DNA from: Candidatus Coprovivens excrementavium
GTDB taxonomy: Bacteria > Bacillota_I > Bacilli_A > RF39 > UBA660
Assembly: GCA_944363975.1 (NCBI GenBank)
Contig: CALVVU010000004.1
Coordinates: 62,001 to 126,000 of the forward strand
Length of the DNA: 64,000 nucleotides
Direction: 5' to 3'
Shown: in pieces, positions 8,491-17,378 of the stretch
Layout: each line of letters starts with the position of its first letter
Numbering within the stretch: position 1 is the stretch's first letter
Translations under genes and position numbers: made by a program
The notes under the pieces: model-generated
The model's database searches: none
Told to the model about the DNA's origin: nothing
The model's input: the letters and a program-made list of their open reading frames with translations, nothing else

Positions 8491-9384
8491 ATGAGAAGTG
8501 GTTTTGTCAGTTTAATAGGACGTCCCAATGTTGGGAAATCAACACTTTTAAATAGTTTAATAAACCAAAAAATAGCAATAACATCCAATAAACCTCAAAC
8601 GACACGTAATATTATCCAAGGTATATATAATGAAGATGGCTATCAAATTGTCTTCGTTGACACCCCTGGAATCCATAAACCATTAAATAAATTAGGACGT
8701 GTTTTAAACAAAGAAGCTCAAAGTCTAACTAAAGATGTAGATGTAATTTTATTACTAGTAGATGCTAAAGATGGCTTAGGTATCGGTGACAAAAAGATAA
8801 TTGCCTCTTTAACTGAAACAGATTCCAAAGTAATTCTTGTTTTAAATAAAATTGACAAGATGAATGAAACTGAAATATTAAAAGCAATTAATGATTATAA
8901 AGATTTATACCCATTTGCTGAAATTGTTCCTATTTCAGCTATAACGAAAGAAAACGTTGATACTTTACTAAATGTAATAAAAAAATACTTAACTGATAAC
9001 ATGCGTTATTTTGATGACGATACAATTACAACAAGTACACTTAACTTCCTTGTTAGTGAATTTGTTCGTGAAAAAATATTTCGAATGACAGAAGAAGAAA
9101 TTCCTCATAGTGTAACTTGTATTACTTCTAAATTTGAAGAAACAAGTAAAATAATTAATATCACTGTTGATATTATTGTCGACCGTGATTCTATAAAAAA
9201 AATAATTATTGGAAAACAAGGTTCTTTACTTAAAACCGTCGGTATCGAAGCTCGTAAAGATATTGAAAATTTAGTTGGTAAAAAAGTTTATCTTGAACTA
9301 TATGTTAAAACAATAAAAAACTGGCGTGATCGCGATCGATACCTAGCAGAATTAGGTTTTGATGAAAAAGAATATATAAATTAA
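8491..9384 (+). CDS. era: Ribosome-assembly GTPase Era
   Basis: 297 residues, the typical length. G1 GRPNVGKS at 10-17, G3 DTPG, G4 NKID, and G5 SAIT, followed by a C-terminal KH domain (IIIGKQGSLLKTVGIEARKDIE, the GKxGxxxKxxGxxAR core). Era binds the 3' end of 16S rRNA during 30S maturation. It begins one base after the dgkA stop and is followed by a strong terminator, so it ends this transcription unit or leaves only readthrough into yqzL-recO. Confidence 0.97.
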   Translation: MRSGFVSLIGRPNVGKSTLLNSLINQKIAITSNKPQTTRNIIQGIYNEDGYQIVFVDTPGIHKPLNKLGRVLNKEAQSLTKDVDVILLLVDAKDGLGIGDKKIIASLTETDSKVILVLNKIDKMNETEILKAINDYKDLYPFAEIVPISAITKENVDTLLNVIKKYLTDNMRYFDDDTITTSTLNFLVSEFVREKIFRMTEEEIPHSVTCITSKFEETSKIINITVDIIVDRDSIKKIIIGKQGSLLKTVGIEARKDIENLVGKKVYLELYVKTIKNWRDRDRYLAELGFDEKEYIN

Positions 9385-9400
9385 TGAATAAAAAACTAAT

Positions 9401-9440
9401 AAAGAACCCATTATAAAATTAGAAAGGATGGGTTCTTTTT
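9401..9440 (+). terminator. Terminator between era and yqzL
   Basis: AAAGAACCCAT (9401-9411) pairs perfectly with ATGGGTTCTTT (9428-9438), followed by T residues. The only SD-like sequence for yqzL (AAAGGATGGG) lies in the loop and 3' arm of this hairpin. Confidence 0.85.
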
Positions 9441-9521
9441 ATGAATAAACAAGAAGCGTGGAATTTATTTAAAAAAACAGGTAAAATAGAATATTATCTT
9501 AAATATAAAGGAAAAAAGTAG
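9441..9521 (+). CDS. yqzL: Small protein YqzL-like
   Basis: 26 residues: MNKQEAWNLFKKTG, then KIEYYLKYKGKK. The pattern W-x2-F-x2-T/S-G-x-I-x2-Y matches YqzL, a tiny protein that in Bacillus lies between era and recO, exactly as here. Function unknown. A second copy with the same W-F-KKTG core occurs at 44547. Translation would have to start just downstream of a terminator hairpin that contains its SD. Identification rests on the motif plus synteny. Confidence 0.72.
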   Translation: MNKQEAWNLFKKTGKIEYYLKYKGKK

Positions 9522-9533
9522 AAGTGATATAAA

Positions 9534-10271
9534 ATGTTAGAAAAATATGAAGGTATAATTATAACCGAAACACCATATGGTGATAATTCTAAAATAATTA
9601 ATGTTTTAACTAAAGAACGAGGTTTAATTGGTATAATGTGTAATAATGTCAAGAATATAAAAAATCCTCTTCGTACTAAAACATTAAAATTTACATACGG
9701 ATACTTTCATATAAAATATCATGAAAATAAATTATCTAAATTAGTTGATGTCGATATTATCAATAACTTAAAAAATATTCGCAACGACATCGAACTAATT
9801 AGTTATATGTCATATATAACAGATTTAACATACCAAGTAGTTAAGCAAAATAATGATTCTCAAATTTATTCCATTTATATTAGTACTGTTTTAAAACTTA
9901 ATGAACAAAAAAATCCCTTAATTCTAACTAATATACTAGAATTAAAATACCTTGATTACTTAGGTGTAGGTTTGAACTTAACATCATGCATTAAATGTGG
10001 CTCGACAAAAAATATTGTTACTCTTGATCCTGATGAAGGAGGATACATTTGTCAAAATTGTTATACTAATGAAAAATTATTGAGTCCTAAAAGCATAAAA
10101 CTAATTAGAATGTATTATCTCATCGATATAAATAGCATTAGTGACATCAACATTAAATCTCAAACAGCTAATGAAATAAATTATTTTTTAGATAAATATT
10201 ACGAACGATATACGGGTGTTTATCTAAAAAGTAAAGATTTTCTTAAAAAAATTAATTCGCTTACAGCATAA
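9534..10271 (+). CDS. recO: DNA repair protein RecO
   Basis: 245 residues, the usual length. An N-terminal OB fold (EGIIITETPYGDNSKIINVLTKERGLIGIM) is followed by a helical domain and a zinc-finger region with two CxxC pairs (CIKCG ... CQNC). RecO loads RecA onto SSB-coated DNA with RecR in RecFOR repair. SD GAAGTGAT precedes the ATG, 12 bases after yqzL. Confidence 0.92.
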   Translation: MLEKYEGIIITETPYGDNSKIINVLTKERGLIGIMCNNVKNIKNPLRTKTLKFTYGYFHIKYHENKLSKLVDVDIINNLKNIRNDIELISYMSYITDLTYQVVKQNNDSQIYSIYISTVLKLNEQKNPLILTNILELKYLDYLGVGLNLTSCIKCGSTKNIVTLDPDEGGYICQNCYTNEKLLSPKSIKLIRMYYLIDINSISDINIKSQTANEINYFLDKYYERYTGVYLKSKDFLKKINSLTA

Positions 10272-10282
10272 TATTATTGTTA

Positions 10283-10310
10283 TTGACAAAACTTTATAAT
10301 TTGTTATAAT
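10283..10310 (+). promoter_or_regulatory. Sigma-A promoter of glyS
   Basis: TTGACA (10283-10288), 16-base spacer, TATAAT (10305-10310). Transcription is expected near 10317, leaving only about 55 bases before the T-box antiterminator. Confidence 0.8.
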
Positions 10311-10316
10311 CAATAC

Positions 10317-10437
10317 ATACAAGTGATGACTGGGTTGGCAACCACGAGCTATATAAATAAAGTTGATTTCTTCTAGAAATAAGTAGGATGGAACCGCGGA
10401 TAATATTTCGTTCCTACGTATTTCTAGATTTTTTTTT
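10317..10437 (+). promoter_or_regulatory. Glycine T-box leader with a very short stem I
   Basis: The T-box GGATGGAACCGCGG is at 10386-10399. Its variable base follows UGG as A, matching the discriminator U of tRNA-Gly. The terminator pairs TCTAGAAATA..GTAGGA (10372-10388) with TCCTAC..TATTTCTAGA (10412-10428), then nine T. Upstream there is room for only one small element: hairpin GGTT-GGC-AACC (10333-10343), whose loop is the glycine codon GGC, the likely specifier. The usual ~100-nt stem I and stems II/III are absent. Uncharged tRNA-Gly would favour the antiterminator and glyS expression. Confidence 0.85.
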
Positions 10438-10475
10438 ACTTAGTCATTATATTGTAATAAAAGGAGGAATATTAT

Positions 10476-11855
10476 ATGGAAAAACTAAAAATGGAAGACA
10501 TTGTAAATTATTGTAAGCAATATGGTTTCATTTTCCAAGGAAGTGAAATATATGGTGGACTTTCAAATACGTGGGATTATGGACCATTAGGACGTGAATT
10601 AAAAGAGAATATTCGTCGTGCTTGGTGGAAAAAATTCATTCAAGAGAATCCTTATAATTATGGCCTAGACGCTGCAATATTAATGAATCCAGAAGTGTGG
10701 GTAGCAAGTGGTCATGTAACCAACTTTAACGATCCACTAATTGATTGTAAAAAATGTAAAAGTCGTCATCGTGCCGATAAATTGATTGAAGAATATACTG
10801 AAGGAACAGAAACAGCTGATGGCTGGGATAATGAAAAAATTGAAAAATTTATCGCTGATCATCACATTACATGTCCAAAATGTGGTGCCTCAGATTTCAC
10901 ACCTATTAGAAAATTCAATCTTCTATTCGAAACTCATCAAGGAGTAACTGAAGATACTAAATCGAAAGTGTATTTAAGAGGAGAAACAGCTCAAGGAATA
11001 TTTGTTAATTTCTTAAATGTCCAAAGAACAATGCGTGCTAAAGTACCATTTGGTATAGGTCAAACTGGAAAAAGTTTTCGTAACGAAATAACTCCTGGAA
11101 ATTTTACATTCCGTACTCGTGAATTCGAACAAATGGAATTAGAATTCTTTTGTAAACCAAACACGGACTTAGAATGGTTTGGATACTGGAAAAATTATTG
11201 TATAGATTGGTTAAAATCACTAGGAATGAAAAAAGAAAACTTAAGATATCGTGATCACTCAAAAGAAGAATTATCATTCTATAGTAAAGCAACAACAGAT
11301 ATCGAATTCTTATTTCCAATGGGATGGGGTGAACTTTGGGGAATTGCTGATCGTACTGACTACGACTTAACAGTTCATATGGAACATTCCAAAACTGATT
11401 TACGTTATTTAGATCCGGAAACAAACGAAAAATACACTCCATACGTTATTGAGCCATCACTAGGCTTAGACCGTGTAATACTAGCTTTTATTTGCAATTC
11501 CTATGAAAAAGAAGAATTAGCAAACGGTGAAAATAGAGAAGTCTTAAAAATACATCCAGCTCTTGCTCCAGTTAAAGTAACGATTCTTCCACTAATCAAA
11601 AAAGTTCATGGTCAAAAAGCTATGGAAGTATATGCCACACTTTGTAAACATTTCAACGTTTCATATGATGAATCAGGTTCTATAGGTAAAAGATACCGTC
11701 GAAGCGATGCTGTCGGAACACCTTTCTGCATAACTATTGACGACGAATCATTAGAATCAAACATTGTCACAGTTCGTGATCGTGATTCAATGGAACAAAT
11801 AAAATTAAATATTGACGAACTTACCAATTATATCCAAGAAAAAATTGAATTTTAA
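10476..11855 (+). CDS. glyS: Glycyl-tRNA synthetase, dimeric (class II) type
   Basis: 459 residues, the size of the bacterial alpha2 GlyRS. Motif 2 is [24 protein letters not shown], and motif 3 is [13 protein letters not shown]. An insertion carries two zinc-binding pairs (CKKC ... CPKC). The C-terminus is the anticodon-binding domain. It charges tRNA-Gly. The single-chain form rather than the glyQ/glyS tetramer occurs in many low-GC Firmicutes. Regulated by the T-box just upstream; SD AAAGGAGG is strong. It stands alone between that leader and a terminator. Confidence 0.97.
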   Translation: MEKLKMEDIVNYCKQYGFIFQGSEIYGGLSNTWDYGPLGRELKENIRRAWWKKFIQENPYNYGLDAAILMNPEVWVASGHVTNFNDPLIDCKKCKSRHRADKLIEEYTEGTETADGWDNEKIEKFIADHHITCPKCGASDFTPIRKFNLLFETHQGVTEDTKSKVYLRGETAQGIFVNFLNVQRTMRAKVPFGIGQTGKSFRNEITPGNFTFRTREFEQMELEFFCKPNTDLEWFGYWKNYCIDWLKSLGMKKENLRYRDHSKEELSFYSKATTDIEFLFPMGWGELWGIADRTDYDLTVHMEHSKTDLRYLDPETNEKYTPYVIEPSLGLDRVILAFICNSYEKEELANGENREVLKIHPALAPVKVTILPLIKKVHGQKAMEVYATLCKHFNVSYDESGSIGKRYRRSDAVGTPFCITIDDESLESNIVTVRDRDSMEQIKLNIDELTNYIQEKIEF

Positions 11856-11869
11856 CGTCAACTTATAGT

Positions 11870-11895
11870 AAAAGGGGGAAGAAAATCCCCCTTTT
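11870..11895 (+). terminator. Terminator of glyS
   Basis: AAAAGGGGG and CCCCCTTTT form a nine-pair stem around an eight-base loop. Confidence 0.85.
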
Positions 11896-11962
11896 CTAGT
11901 TGCTCCCATAAAAATATATATTATATAATAGAACATGTATTTAAAAAGGGAGTGGTGGTAAA

Positions 11963-13555
11963 ATGAAAACAATCGATTTTAAACAATATACAATAGATAA
12001 AATAGAAGAATTAAAAAAAGAAATAACTTCAATTGACAACAATCTTACAAAGTTATCTAATCCTTCAGATGTAATATTAGAAGAATACGGTACTAAAAAA
12101 GAACTTATCGCTTTATATAAAAGCCATGTTAAAAAACATTTACTTCAAAAATTATTTATTCCAAGTCAAAAAGAATTACAAAATTTTATTTATAATTACG
12201 AAAGACATCTTCTTACAAATAAAAAAGCTAAAATAACTAAACAGATTAAAATATTGGAAAAAGTTGTAGAATCACTAATCGAAAATAGTTTTGTTAAAGA
12301 TGTCCCATCTTTTTCTGAAAACTCATCTCACAAATATATTATTCAACAAATATTAGAATATAGTGAAAAAGATAACATTAAACCATCAGAAATAGTTGAT
12401 CTCCTAATCAGTCTATTTCGTCAAACAACTAAAGATTATCATGTTGAAAGTCAATTAGAAAGCGATATATCAAATAACTTTGATCGTCGTAATTACCCAT
12501 ATAAAAGGACAAAAATTGAAGACCTTCTTTTTTCCTTTAATAAACTATTTATTACTGTCTTAGGAGACGATTATATTAGTAAATATCCTGTCTCTATCAA
12601 TGGCATAAATAACGAAATTCAACTTCGTCATCAAAAAATAAATAGCCTTGAAGGAGCCAGAAACATACTTCTTGAAGAGCAACAAGCTTTGTTAAATCTT
12701 CAAGAATATATTCAAGGAAATAAAATTATCAAAGCAACTCCTGACTTTGATTCCTTTAAAAAAGATCTTAAAAAAGCTGGTTTAGAGCAAGGTACAATAA
12801 TTGATTATATTCAACAAATGGAAAGAAAAATTGAAGAAGAGAAAATCGCTCATCGTCAGGCAGAAGATAAAAGAGTATTACAAAAATACTTATCTCCAGA
12901 ACACTTAGCTATCTTCAACGAAGCTTGCAGTTTGATTACAGAAATCTCATCTGAAGAATTAGATAATCTATTATCACGAAGTATCAAAGATGTTATCTCT
13001 TTATGTCGTTACCTTGAATTAGTAGAGTCTGATTCGCGAGAATTTTTAGAAAATATCGAAAGAGTTACCGGTAAAATAAATATTCTCCAAACTGAAATCG
13101 CTAAAATAAAAAAACCTTCAATCCAAGAATCTCGTTTCAATTACTTAATTAATAGTGACGGACTTCCAATTATGCTAAGAAGCTTAGATGCTCTTGATAC
13201 AACCTTATATGCCGAAGTATATTATCTACTAAATGAACTATCTATTGATGAAACAGTAGGTACAACAATTAATAAAGTAAATGGTTTTAACATTTGTGCC
13301 ATAAGTGGTCATGAACTAACATTACGTTATATCAAAAAAGGTAACAATATCTTTATTAGTAATGTTGTTCGTCGTTCAGAAAAAATAAATCCTATGCTAA
13401 CAGAGAGTGAATTTAATAATATTCAACATATTTTAACAAACGCCAATACTAAAGAAATGCAAAATTTTCAAAAAACTTGCGAAGATTTAATCTTACATGC
13501 CTTAAATTTATATAATCCTGAAGAACCATATGGTTTAACAAAGAAGATAAACTAA
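11963..13555 (+). CDS. Lineage-specific coiled-coil protein
   Basis: 530 residues, no recognised domain, no signal peptide and no membrane span. It is rich in Lys, Glu, Ile and Leu with long predicted helices, notably residues 1-45, 75-110 and a strong coiled coil around 215-300 (QALLNLQEYIQ, QQMERKIEEEKIAHRQAEDKR). The last 130 residues look more globular. SD GGGAGTGG precedes the ATG. It lies between glyS and sepF-divIVA, but terminators on both sides suggest its own transcript. A cytoplasmic scaffold-like role is possible but not supported further. Confidence 0.6.
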   Translation: MKTIDFKQYTIDKIEELKKEITSIDNNLTKLSNPSDVILEEYGTKKELIALYKSHVKKHLLQKLFIPSQKELQNFIYNYERHLLTNKKAKITKQIKILEKVVESLIENSFVKDVPSFSENSSHKYIIQQILEYSEKDNIKPSEIVDLLISLFRQTTKDYHVESQLESDISNNFDRRNYPYKRTKIEDLLFSFNKLFITVLGDDYISKYPVSINGINNEIQLRHQKINSLEGARNILLEEQQALLNLQEYIQGNKIIKATPDFDSFKKDLKKAGLEQGTIIDYIQQMERKIEEEKIAHRQAEDKRVLQKYLSPEHLAIFNEACSLITEISSEELDNLLSRSIKDVISLCRYLELVESDSREFLENIERVTGKINILQTEIAKIKKPSIQESRFNYLINSDGLPIMLRSLDALDTTLYAEVYYLLNELSIDETVGTTINKVNGFNICAISGHELTLRYIKKGNNIFISNVVRRSEKINPMLTESEFNNIQHILTNANTKEMQNFQKTCEDLILHALNLYNPEEPYGLTKKIN

Positions 13556-13573
13556 AAAAGTTTTTCTTTTTTT
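13554..13573 (+). terminator. Weak terminator
   Basis: AAAAAAG / CTTTTTT stem with a five-T loop directly after the stop of the coiled-coil gene. AT-only pairing makes it weak. Confidence 0.4.
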
Positions 13574-13582
13574 AATATCTTA

Positions 13583-13611
13583 TTGAAAAAAAAATAATAA
13601 TTAGATATAAT
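13583..13611 (+). promoter_or_regulatory. Sigma-A promoter of sepF-divIVA
   Basis: TTGAAA (13583-13588), 17-base spacer, TATAAT (13606-13611), 31 bases before the sepF ATG. Confidence 0.7.
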
Positions 13612-13642
13612 TAAAAGGTAATATAGTATAGGAGGCTTATAT

Positions 13643-14038
13643 ATGGCATTTAGTATTAAAAAAATATTTGAAACAGATGAAGAAGACGAAAATAGATTCA
13701 ATGGTACTGAAGATGAATACTATGCATCAGATAGCTCTGAAACTGAAGCAACTAATAAAATGATTCTTTTAGAACCACGTGCGTATTCTGAATCACAACA
13801 AATCGCCGATCATTTAAAAAATCGCAATAGTGTAGTTGTTAATTTAAAAAGGGTAACATCTGATCAAGCCAAAAGGATTATTGACTTTTTAAGCGGATGT
13901 ATTTATGCTATAGGGGGAACAATGCAAAAAGTTGGTGTTGGTATTTACTTATGTACTCCTAAGAATGTTAATGTTCAAGGAAAAATAAGTGAAGACAATA
14001 AGGAACAAGATAAAATCGAAGAAAATCCTGAATGGTAA
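13643..14038 (+). CDS. sepF: Cell division protein SepF
   Basis: 131 residues. An acidic, flexible N-terminal linker follows a short amphipathic membrane-binding segment (MAFSIKKIF). The SepF domain starts with [20 protein letters not shown] and contains the highly conserved stretch [19 protein letters not shown] and IYLCTPKNV. SepF anchors FtsZ to the membrane and bundles protofilaments. SD AGGAGG is strong. divIVA follows after 33 bases; ylmG and ylmH, which often lie between them, are absent. Confidence 0.95.
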   Translation: MAFSIKKIFETDEEDENRFNGTEDEYYASDSSETEATNKMILLEPRAYSESQQIADHLKNRNSVVVNLKRVTSDQAKRIIDFLSGCIYAIGGTMQKVGVGIYLCTPKNVNVQGKISEDNKEQDKIEENPEW

Positions 14039-14071
14039 TATCTATTCCTTTTTCGTATAAAGAGGTGAGTC

Positions 14072-14503
14072 ATGAGAAAATTTAATACAGTTATTAATGG
14101 CTATGACAAAATAGAAGTTAATTCTTTTATTCAAGAAGTTACTACTGAATATGAAAACATGTTAAATAAACTAAAAAAACGTGATAACGAGATAAACGCC
14201 TTAAAAAGAGAATTAGCTCACTATAAAAACATTGAAACAACACTTAATAAAGCGGTTTTAGTAGCCGAAGACTCATCTAATCAAATAAAGAAAATAGCTC
14301 ATGATGAAGCTAAAATGATAGTTCAAGAAGCTAAGAAAAATGCTTCACATATTATAAATGACGCTCTTCTAAAAGCTGAAAAAACAGAATTAGAAGCAGA
14401 TCAACTGCGTCGTAGTTTAAAAATATATAAGGCTCGTATCAAGCAAACAATCGAAGAACAATTAACAATGGTTGATGATGTTGATAATATAAAAAATAAT
14501 TAA
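14072..14503 (+). CDS. divIVA: DivIVA family protein
   Basis: 143 residues. The N-terminal membrane-curvature domain signature NGYDKIEVNSFIQEV is followed by continuous coiled coil to the end (DEINALKREL region, QEAKKNASHIINDALLKAEK). DivIVA-type proteins recognise negatively curved membrane at septa and poles and recruit division or sporulation factors. The protein lacks the phosphorylated tail of some homologues; a GpsB identity is less likely because the coiled coil is long. It is in the sepF transcript. Confidence 0.9.
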   Translation: MRKFNTVINGYDKIEVNSFIQEVTTEYENMLNKLKKRDNEINALKRELAHYKNIETTLNKAVLVAEDSSNQIKKIAHDEAKMIVQEAKKNASHIINDALLKAEKTELEADQLRRSLKIYKARIKQTIEEQLTMVDDVDNIKNN

Positions 14504-14528
14504 AAGGTTTTACCTTTTAATTTTTTTT
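14500..14528 (+). terminator. Bidirectional terminator between divIVA and sigK
   Basis: TTAAAAGG / CCTTTTAA stem around TTTTA (14500-14520), then eight T on the + strand. It overlaps the end of the convergent sigma-factor gene. Confidence 0.75.
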
Positions 14529-15206
14529 GTAAAACTCTCTATATAACTTAATTAATGCTCTTTTTTCAATTCTTGAAACATAACTTCTCGATATATTAAG
14601 TTCTTTTGCTATATCCTTTTGGGTAAAAATATCACTCCCATACAATCCATATCTTTTTATAATAATATTTCTTTCTTTATCATTTAAAACACCCAAATAT
14701 TTTTTCAAAGATTCAATACTTATTTTCTTAAAAACAATAGTCATTAAATCTTCTTTATTATCTTGTAATACATCTTCTAAAGTAATTTCATTACCATCCT
14801 TATCTAAGCCAATATAATCATTTAAACTTATATCATTTATGTATTTTTTATTACTTCTAAAAAACATTAAAACTTCATTCTCAATACATTTAGCAATATA
14901 AGTTGTAATTCTAATTCTTCGATGAGGATTATAAGTATCAATCCCTTTAATTAAACCAATCGTCCCAATACTTATTAAATCGTCGTTAGAAACACCTTTA
15001 GTTTCAAATTTTTTAATAATATGGGCAACTAGCCGTAGATTATGTTCAATTAATTTATTACGAGCATCTTTATTACCATTCATCATCTCTTTAATACATT
15101 CTTTTTCTTCTTCACTACTTAATGGTGGAGGAAATATATCATTAGAATAACTACCTGTAAAATAAAATAATCCTTTAAATAAATTAAGAAGTTTAAAAAA
15201 CATCAA
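14517..15206 (-). CDS. sigK: Sporulation sigma factor SigK
   Basis: 229 residues. A hydrophobic N-terminus (FFKLLNLFKGLFYFTGSYSND) precedes the mature start PPPLSSEEEKECIKEM, matching the pro-sequence of pro-sigma-K that is cleaved by SpoIVFB. Region 2 contains DLISIGTIGLIKGIDTY and ENEVLMFFRS; region 4.2 has the HTH QKDIAKELNISRSYVSRIEK. Sigma-K drives late mother-cell genes. The gene is intact, with no skin-like element. It converges on divIVA. Sigma-E is the alternative, but the pro-sequence followed by PLSSEEE fits sigma-K better. Confidence 0.85.
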   Translation of the reverse strand: MMFFKLLNLFKGLFYFTGSYSNDIFPPPLSSEEEKECIKEMMNGNKDARNKLIEHNLRLVAHIIKKFETKGVSNDDLISIGTIGLIKGIDTYNPHRRIRITTYIAKCIENEVLMFFRSNKKYINDISLNDYIGLDKDGNEITLEDVLQDNKEDLMTIVFKKISIESLKKYLGVLNDKERNIIIKRYGLYGSDIFTQKDIAKELNISRSYVSRIEKRALIKLYREFYKKN

Positions 15207-15258
15207 ATCACCTAATTAATTATATTTAAAAAGTATTTTATTAAGTACCTAAAAATGT

Positions 15259-15264
15259 TATAAT
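15259..15264 (+). promoter_or_regulatory. Extended -10 element before the lipoprotein pair
   Basis: TGTTATAAT contains TATAAT at 15259-15264 with a TG two bases upstream; no convincing -35. It lies 16 bases before the chosen ATG, between divergent sigK and this gene. Confidence 0.5.
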
Positions 15265-15279
15265 TTATAAAGGGATTTG

Positions 15280-16182
15280 ATGAATATGAAAAAACTTACT
15301 AAATTATTTATAATATTATTCTTAATACTATTTATATGTGCTTGTAAAGACAAAAAAACGGAATACAAGTTAATTGAAATAACAGGCGAAGAATTAGTTA
15401 ATAATCTTTACAACAATGATAATCAAAAATTTATTTTCGCTTTATATAATACAGATAAAAAAAATGCCGATACATTTTATCAATCTCTAGAAAATCTAGT
15501 CAACAATATTAATTCTGATGTTTATTATGTTGAATATAATCATCTTGATGACGAATCATCTTTCAATCTATACACTTCAGACTTCGGTAATTTTGCTGAA
15601 AATAGTTATTATTTATATGAAAAAGGAAAAATAACTATTAGTAGCGACTTTACTGATTTTGCAGCAATGTACAAAGAGTTAAAAACTATTACAAAGACAA
15701 CCTCACTTAATTTAGTATCCGCTAAAACAAAAGAAGAATATCTAAAACAGGCAGATCAACTTTACAGAGAAGGACAAATATCTCAAGCTTTTAATTATTT
15801 AAATAAAGCGTGGAATACTGAAGAAGCTAAAAAAACATACCAAAATAATAAATATTATAAACTAATTAATAGTTGGGAAGCTTACAAATTTCTAGATGAT
15901 CAACATAAAAAAGTTGAATATTATAGTTTCTTTTTTATATCAAACGTTAATTACTTTTACCAAATAATTGTTGAAGATAATTATCAAGATTTTGAAAAAC
16001 CAAACGATTTATCTAAATATGAAAAAAAATATTATTATATAAAAGATGATATAATTTATATTAGTAATTATGATAATGGAAAATATAAAGAAACATATCA
16101 AATTGAAAGTATCAATGAAGAAAGATTAACTTTAATCGATATTGAAACTAAAGAAAAACTAAATTTCGCTAAAAGGAGCTAA
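15280..16182 (+). CDS. Lipoprotein, possibly thioredoxin-like
   Basis: 300 residues from ATG 15280; ATG 15286 is also possible, with AAGGG upstream. A type II signal peptide ends FICAC with lipidated Cys22. Residues 50-135 (FIFALYNTDKKNADTFYQSLE, VYYVEYNHLDDESS) have the spacing of a thioredoxin-like fold but lack a CxxC, so no redox activity is implied. The C-terminal half includes a TPR-like helix pair (ADQLYREGQISQAFNYLNKA). Function unknown. A second lipoprotein gene follows after two bases. Confidence 0.65.
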   Translation: MNMKKLTKLFIILFLILFICACKDKKTEYKLIEITGEELVNNLYNNDNQKFIFALYNTDKKNADTFYQSLENLVNNINSDVYYVEYNHLDDESSFNLYTSDFGNFAENSYYLYEKGKITISSDFTDFAAMYKELKTITKTTSLNLVSAKTKEEYLKQADQLYREGQISQAFNYLNKAWNTEEAKKTYQNNKYYKLINSWEAYKFLDDQHKKVEYYSFFFISNVNYFYQIIVEDNYQDFEKPNDLSKYEKKYYYIKDDIIYISNYDNGKYKETYQIESINEERLTLIDIETKEKLNFAKRS

Positions 16183-16184
16183 AT

Positions 16185-16790
16185 ATGAAAAAGATAATCA
16201 CATTAGGAATATTAATTCTAGTCTCAATCCTATTAACGGGTTGTACTAGTTATAAAGGATACTGGTGCAATTATGACGAATCATCAACTATCGTAATTCT
16301 TTTCACTCACGATCATAAAGATAAAGACCGCGAAAGAGTTGAAGCTAAAATTGCCGATTTCGAAAACGTTCAAAGCAGCAATTATTATGCTCGCGAAGAT
16401 TATGCCGAATCCATTGGAGATATTAACGAAAATGATATATATGATGCATATGTTATCTCCTTCGATTCTATGGACAATATCGGTACATATATTGAAGAAC
16501 TAAGCGAAATGTCAGGTATTGAAAAAGTAGAGCAGGGAAGTGCCAAAAACGATATCTCTATCTACAATTTAAAAAGTTTTGGTAAATACACATACACTAA
16601 TTCTGATGAAGCAACCGAAAACGAATTAGAAACCGGTAAATATAAAATCAAAAAAGGTATTATTACCTTTACACCTGACAATGAAGATGGTGAAACAAAA
16701 ATTCTATACACCAAAGATGGTCAATTATGTGGTGATGCTGCATGTAACAAAATATATGCTCGCAGTAATGCTACATGTTCTTCCGAATAA
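16185..16790 (+). CDS. Lipoprotein with an FtsX-extracellular-domain-like segment
   Basis: 201 residues. Lipobox LLTGC with Cys20. Residues 85-120 (DAYVISFDSMDNIGTYIEEL, MSGIEKV) resemble the extracellular domain of FtsX, where a short strand with 'F..S/DP' is followed by a helix and a 'PGVEKV'-type strand. It has no membrane domain, so if real the module has been detached onto a lipid anchor. C-terminal pair of cysteines (CGDAAC) may form a disulfide. Last gene of the unit; a terminator follows at once. Confidence 0.6.
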   Translation: MKKIITLGILILVSILLTGCTSYKGYWCNYDESSTIVILFTHDHKDKDRERVEAKIADFENVQSSNYYAREDYAESIGDINENDIYDAYVISFDSMDNIGTYIEELSEMSGIEKVEQGSAKNDISIYNLKSFGKYTYTNSDEATENELETGKYKIKKGIITFTPDNEDGETKILYTKDGQLCGDAACNKIYARSNATCSSE

Positions 16791-16811
16791 ACCACCACAA
16801 AGTGGTTTTTT
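16791..16811 (+). terminator. Terminator after the lipoprotein pair
   Basis: ACCAC / GTGGT stem with a six-base loop and a run of T. Confidence 0.75.
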
Positions 16812-16862
16812 AAAACTAATATAACTATTTTAGGTTATAATATCTTAGAAAGGTTGATTCTT

Positions 16863-17378
16863 ATGACTAAATTATATAAACCAACTATCTATGCTAAAAA
16901 TATCTTTGAAATAAACTATTCTAAGTTAAAAGAAAAAAATATCAAATATCTTTTATTTGATATTGATAATACTATTGCTGATAACCGCGAAAAATATCCT
17001 TCTTCTGAGATTATCTCATTATTTAAAACACTTCAAAAACAAGGGTTTAAATTAGTCATAATAACCAACTCTCTACCACATCGTGCTCTACGTTTTGCCA
17101 AAAAACTAAATGTTAAAGCCTATTATTTATCATTTAAACCATTAAGTTACAACTATCATCGTATATTGAGAAAAATTAAAGTTTCTCCTAATAAAATAGC
17201 AGCCATTGGAGATCAAATATTAACTGATATTAAAGGTGCCAACAAGCATAACATTACAAGTATATTAGTTGATAAAATATCATCTAACGAATCATTCATA
17301 ACTAAGTTAAATCGCTATAAAGAAAATCGTTTAATTAACAAATACCATATTATTAAAAGAGGTGAATACTATGAATAA
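16863..17378 (+). CDS. yqeG: YqeG family HAD phosphatase
   Basis: 171 residues from ATG 16863 (SD AGAAAGG, nine-base spacing). HAD motif I LFDIDNTIADN, motif II VIITNS, motif III/IV GDQILTDIKGAN. YqeG is a HAD-superfamily IIIA phosphatase, related to mitochondrial phosphatidylglycerophosphatase Gep4. The biochemical role in bacteria is not settled. It overlaps yqeH by eight bases, the conserved Bacilli order. Confidence 0.92.
   Translation: MTKLYKPTIYAKNIFEINYSKLKEKNIKYLLFDIDNTIADNREKYPSSEIISLFKTLQKQGFKLVIITNSLPHRALRFAKKLNVKAYYLSFKPLSYNYHRILRKIKVSPNKIAAIGDQILTDIKGANKHNITSILVDKISSNESFITKLNRYKENRLINKYHIIKRGEYYE

Noticed and set aside
14517-15206. sigK interrupted by a skin-like element
   Set aside because: The frame is continuous from pro-sequence through region 4.2; no recombinase or element lies within it.
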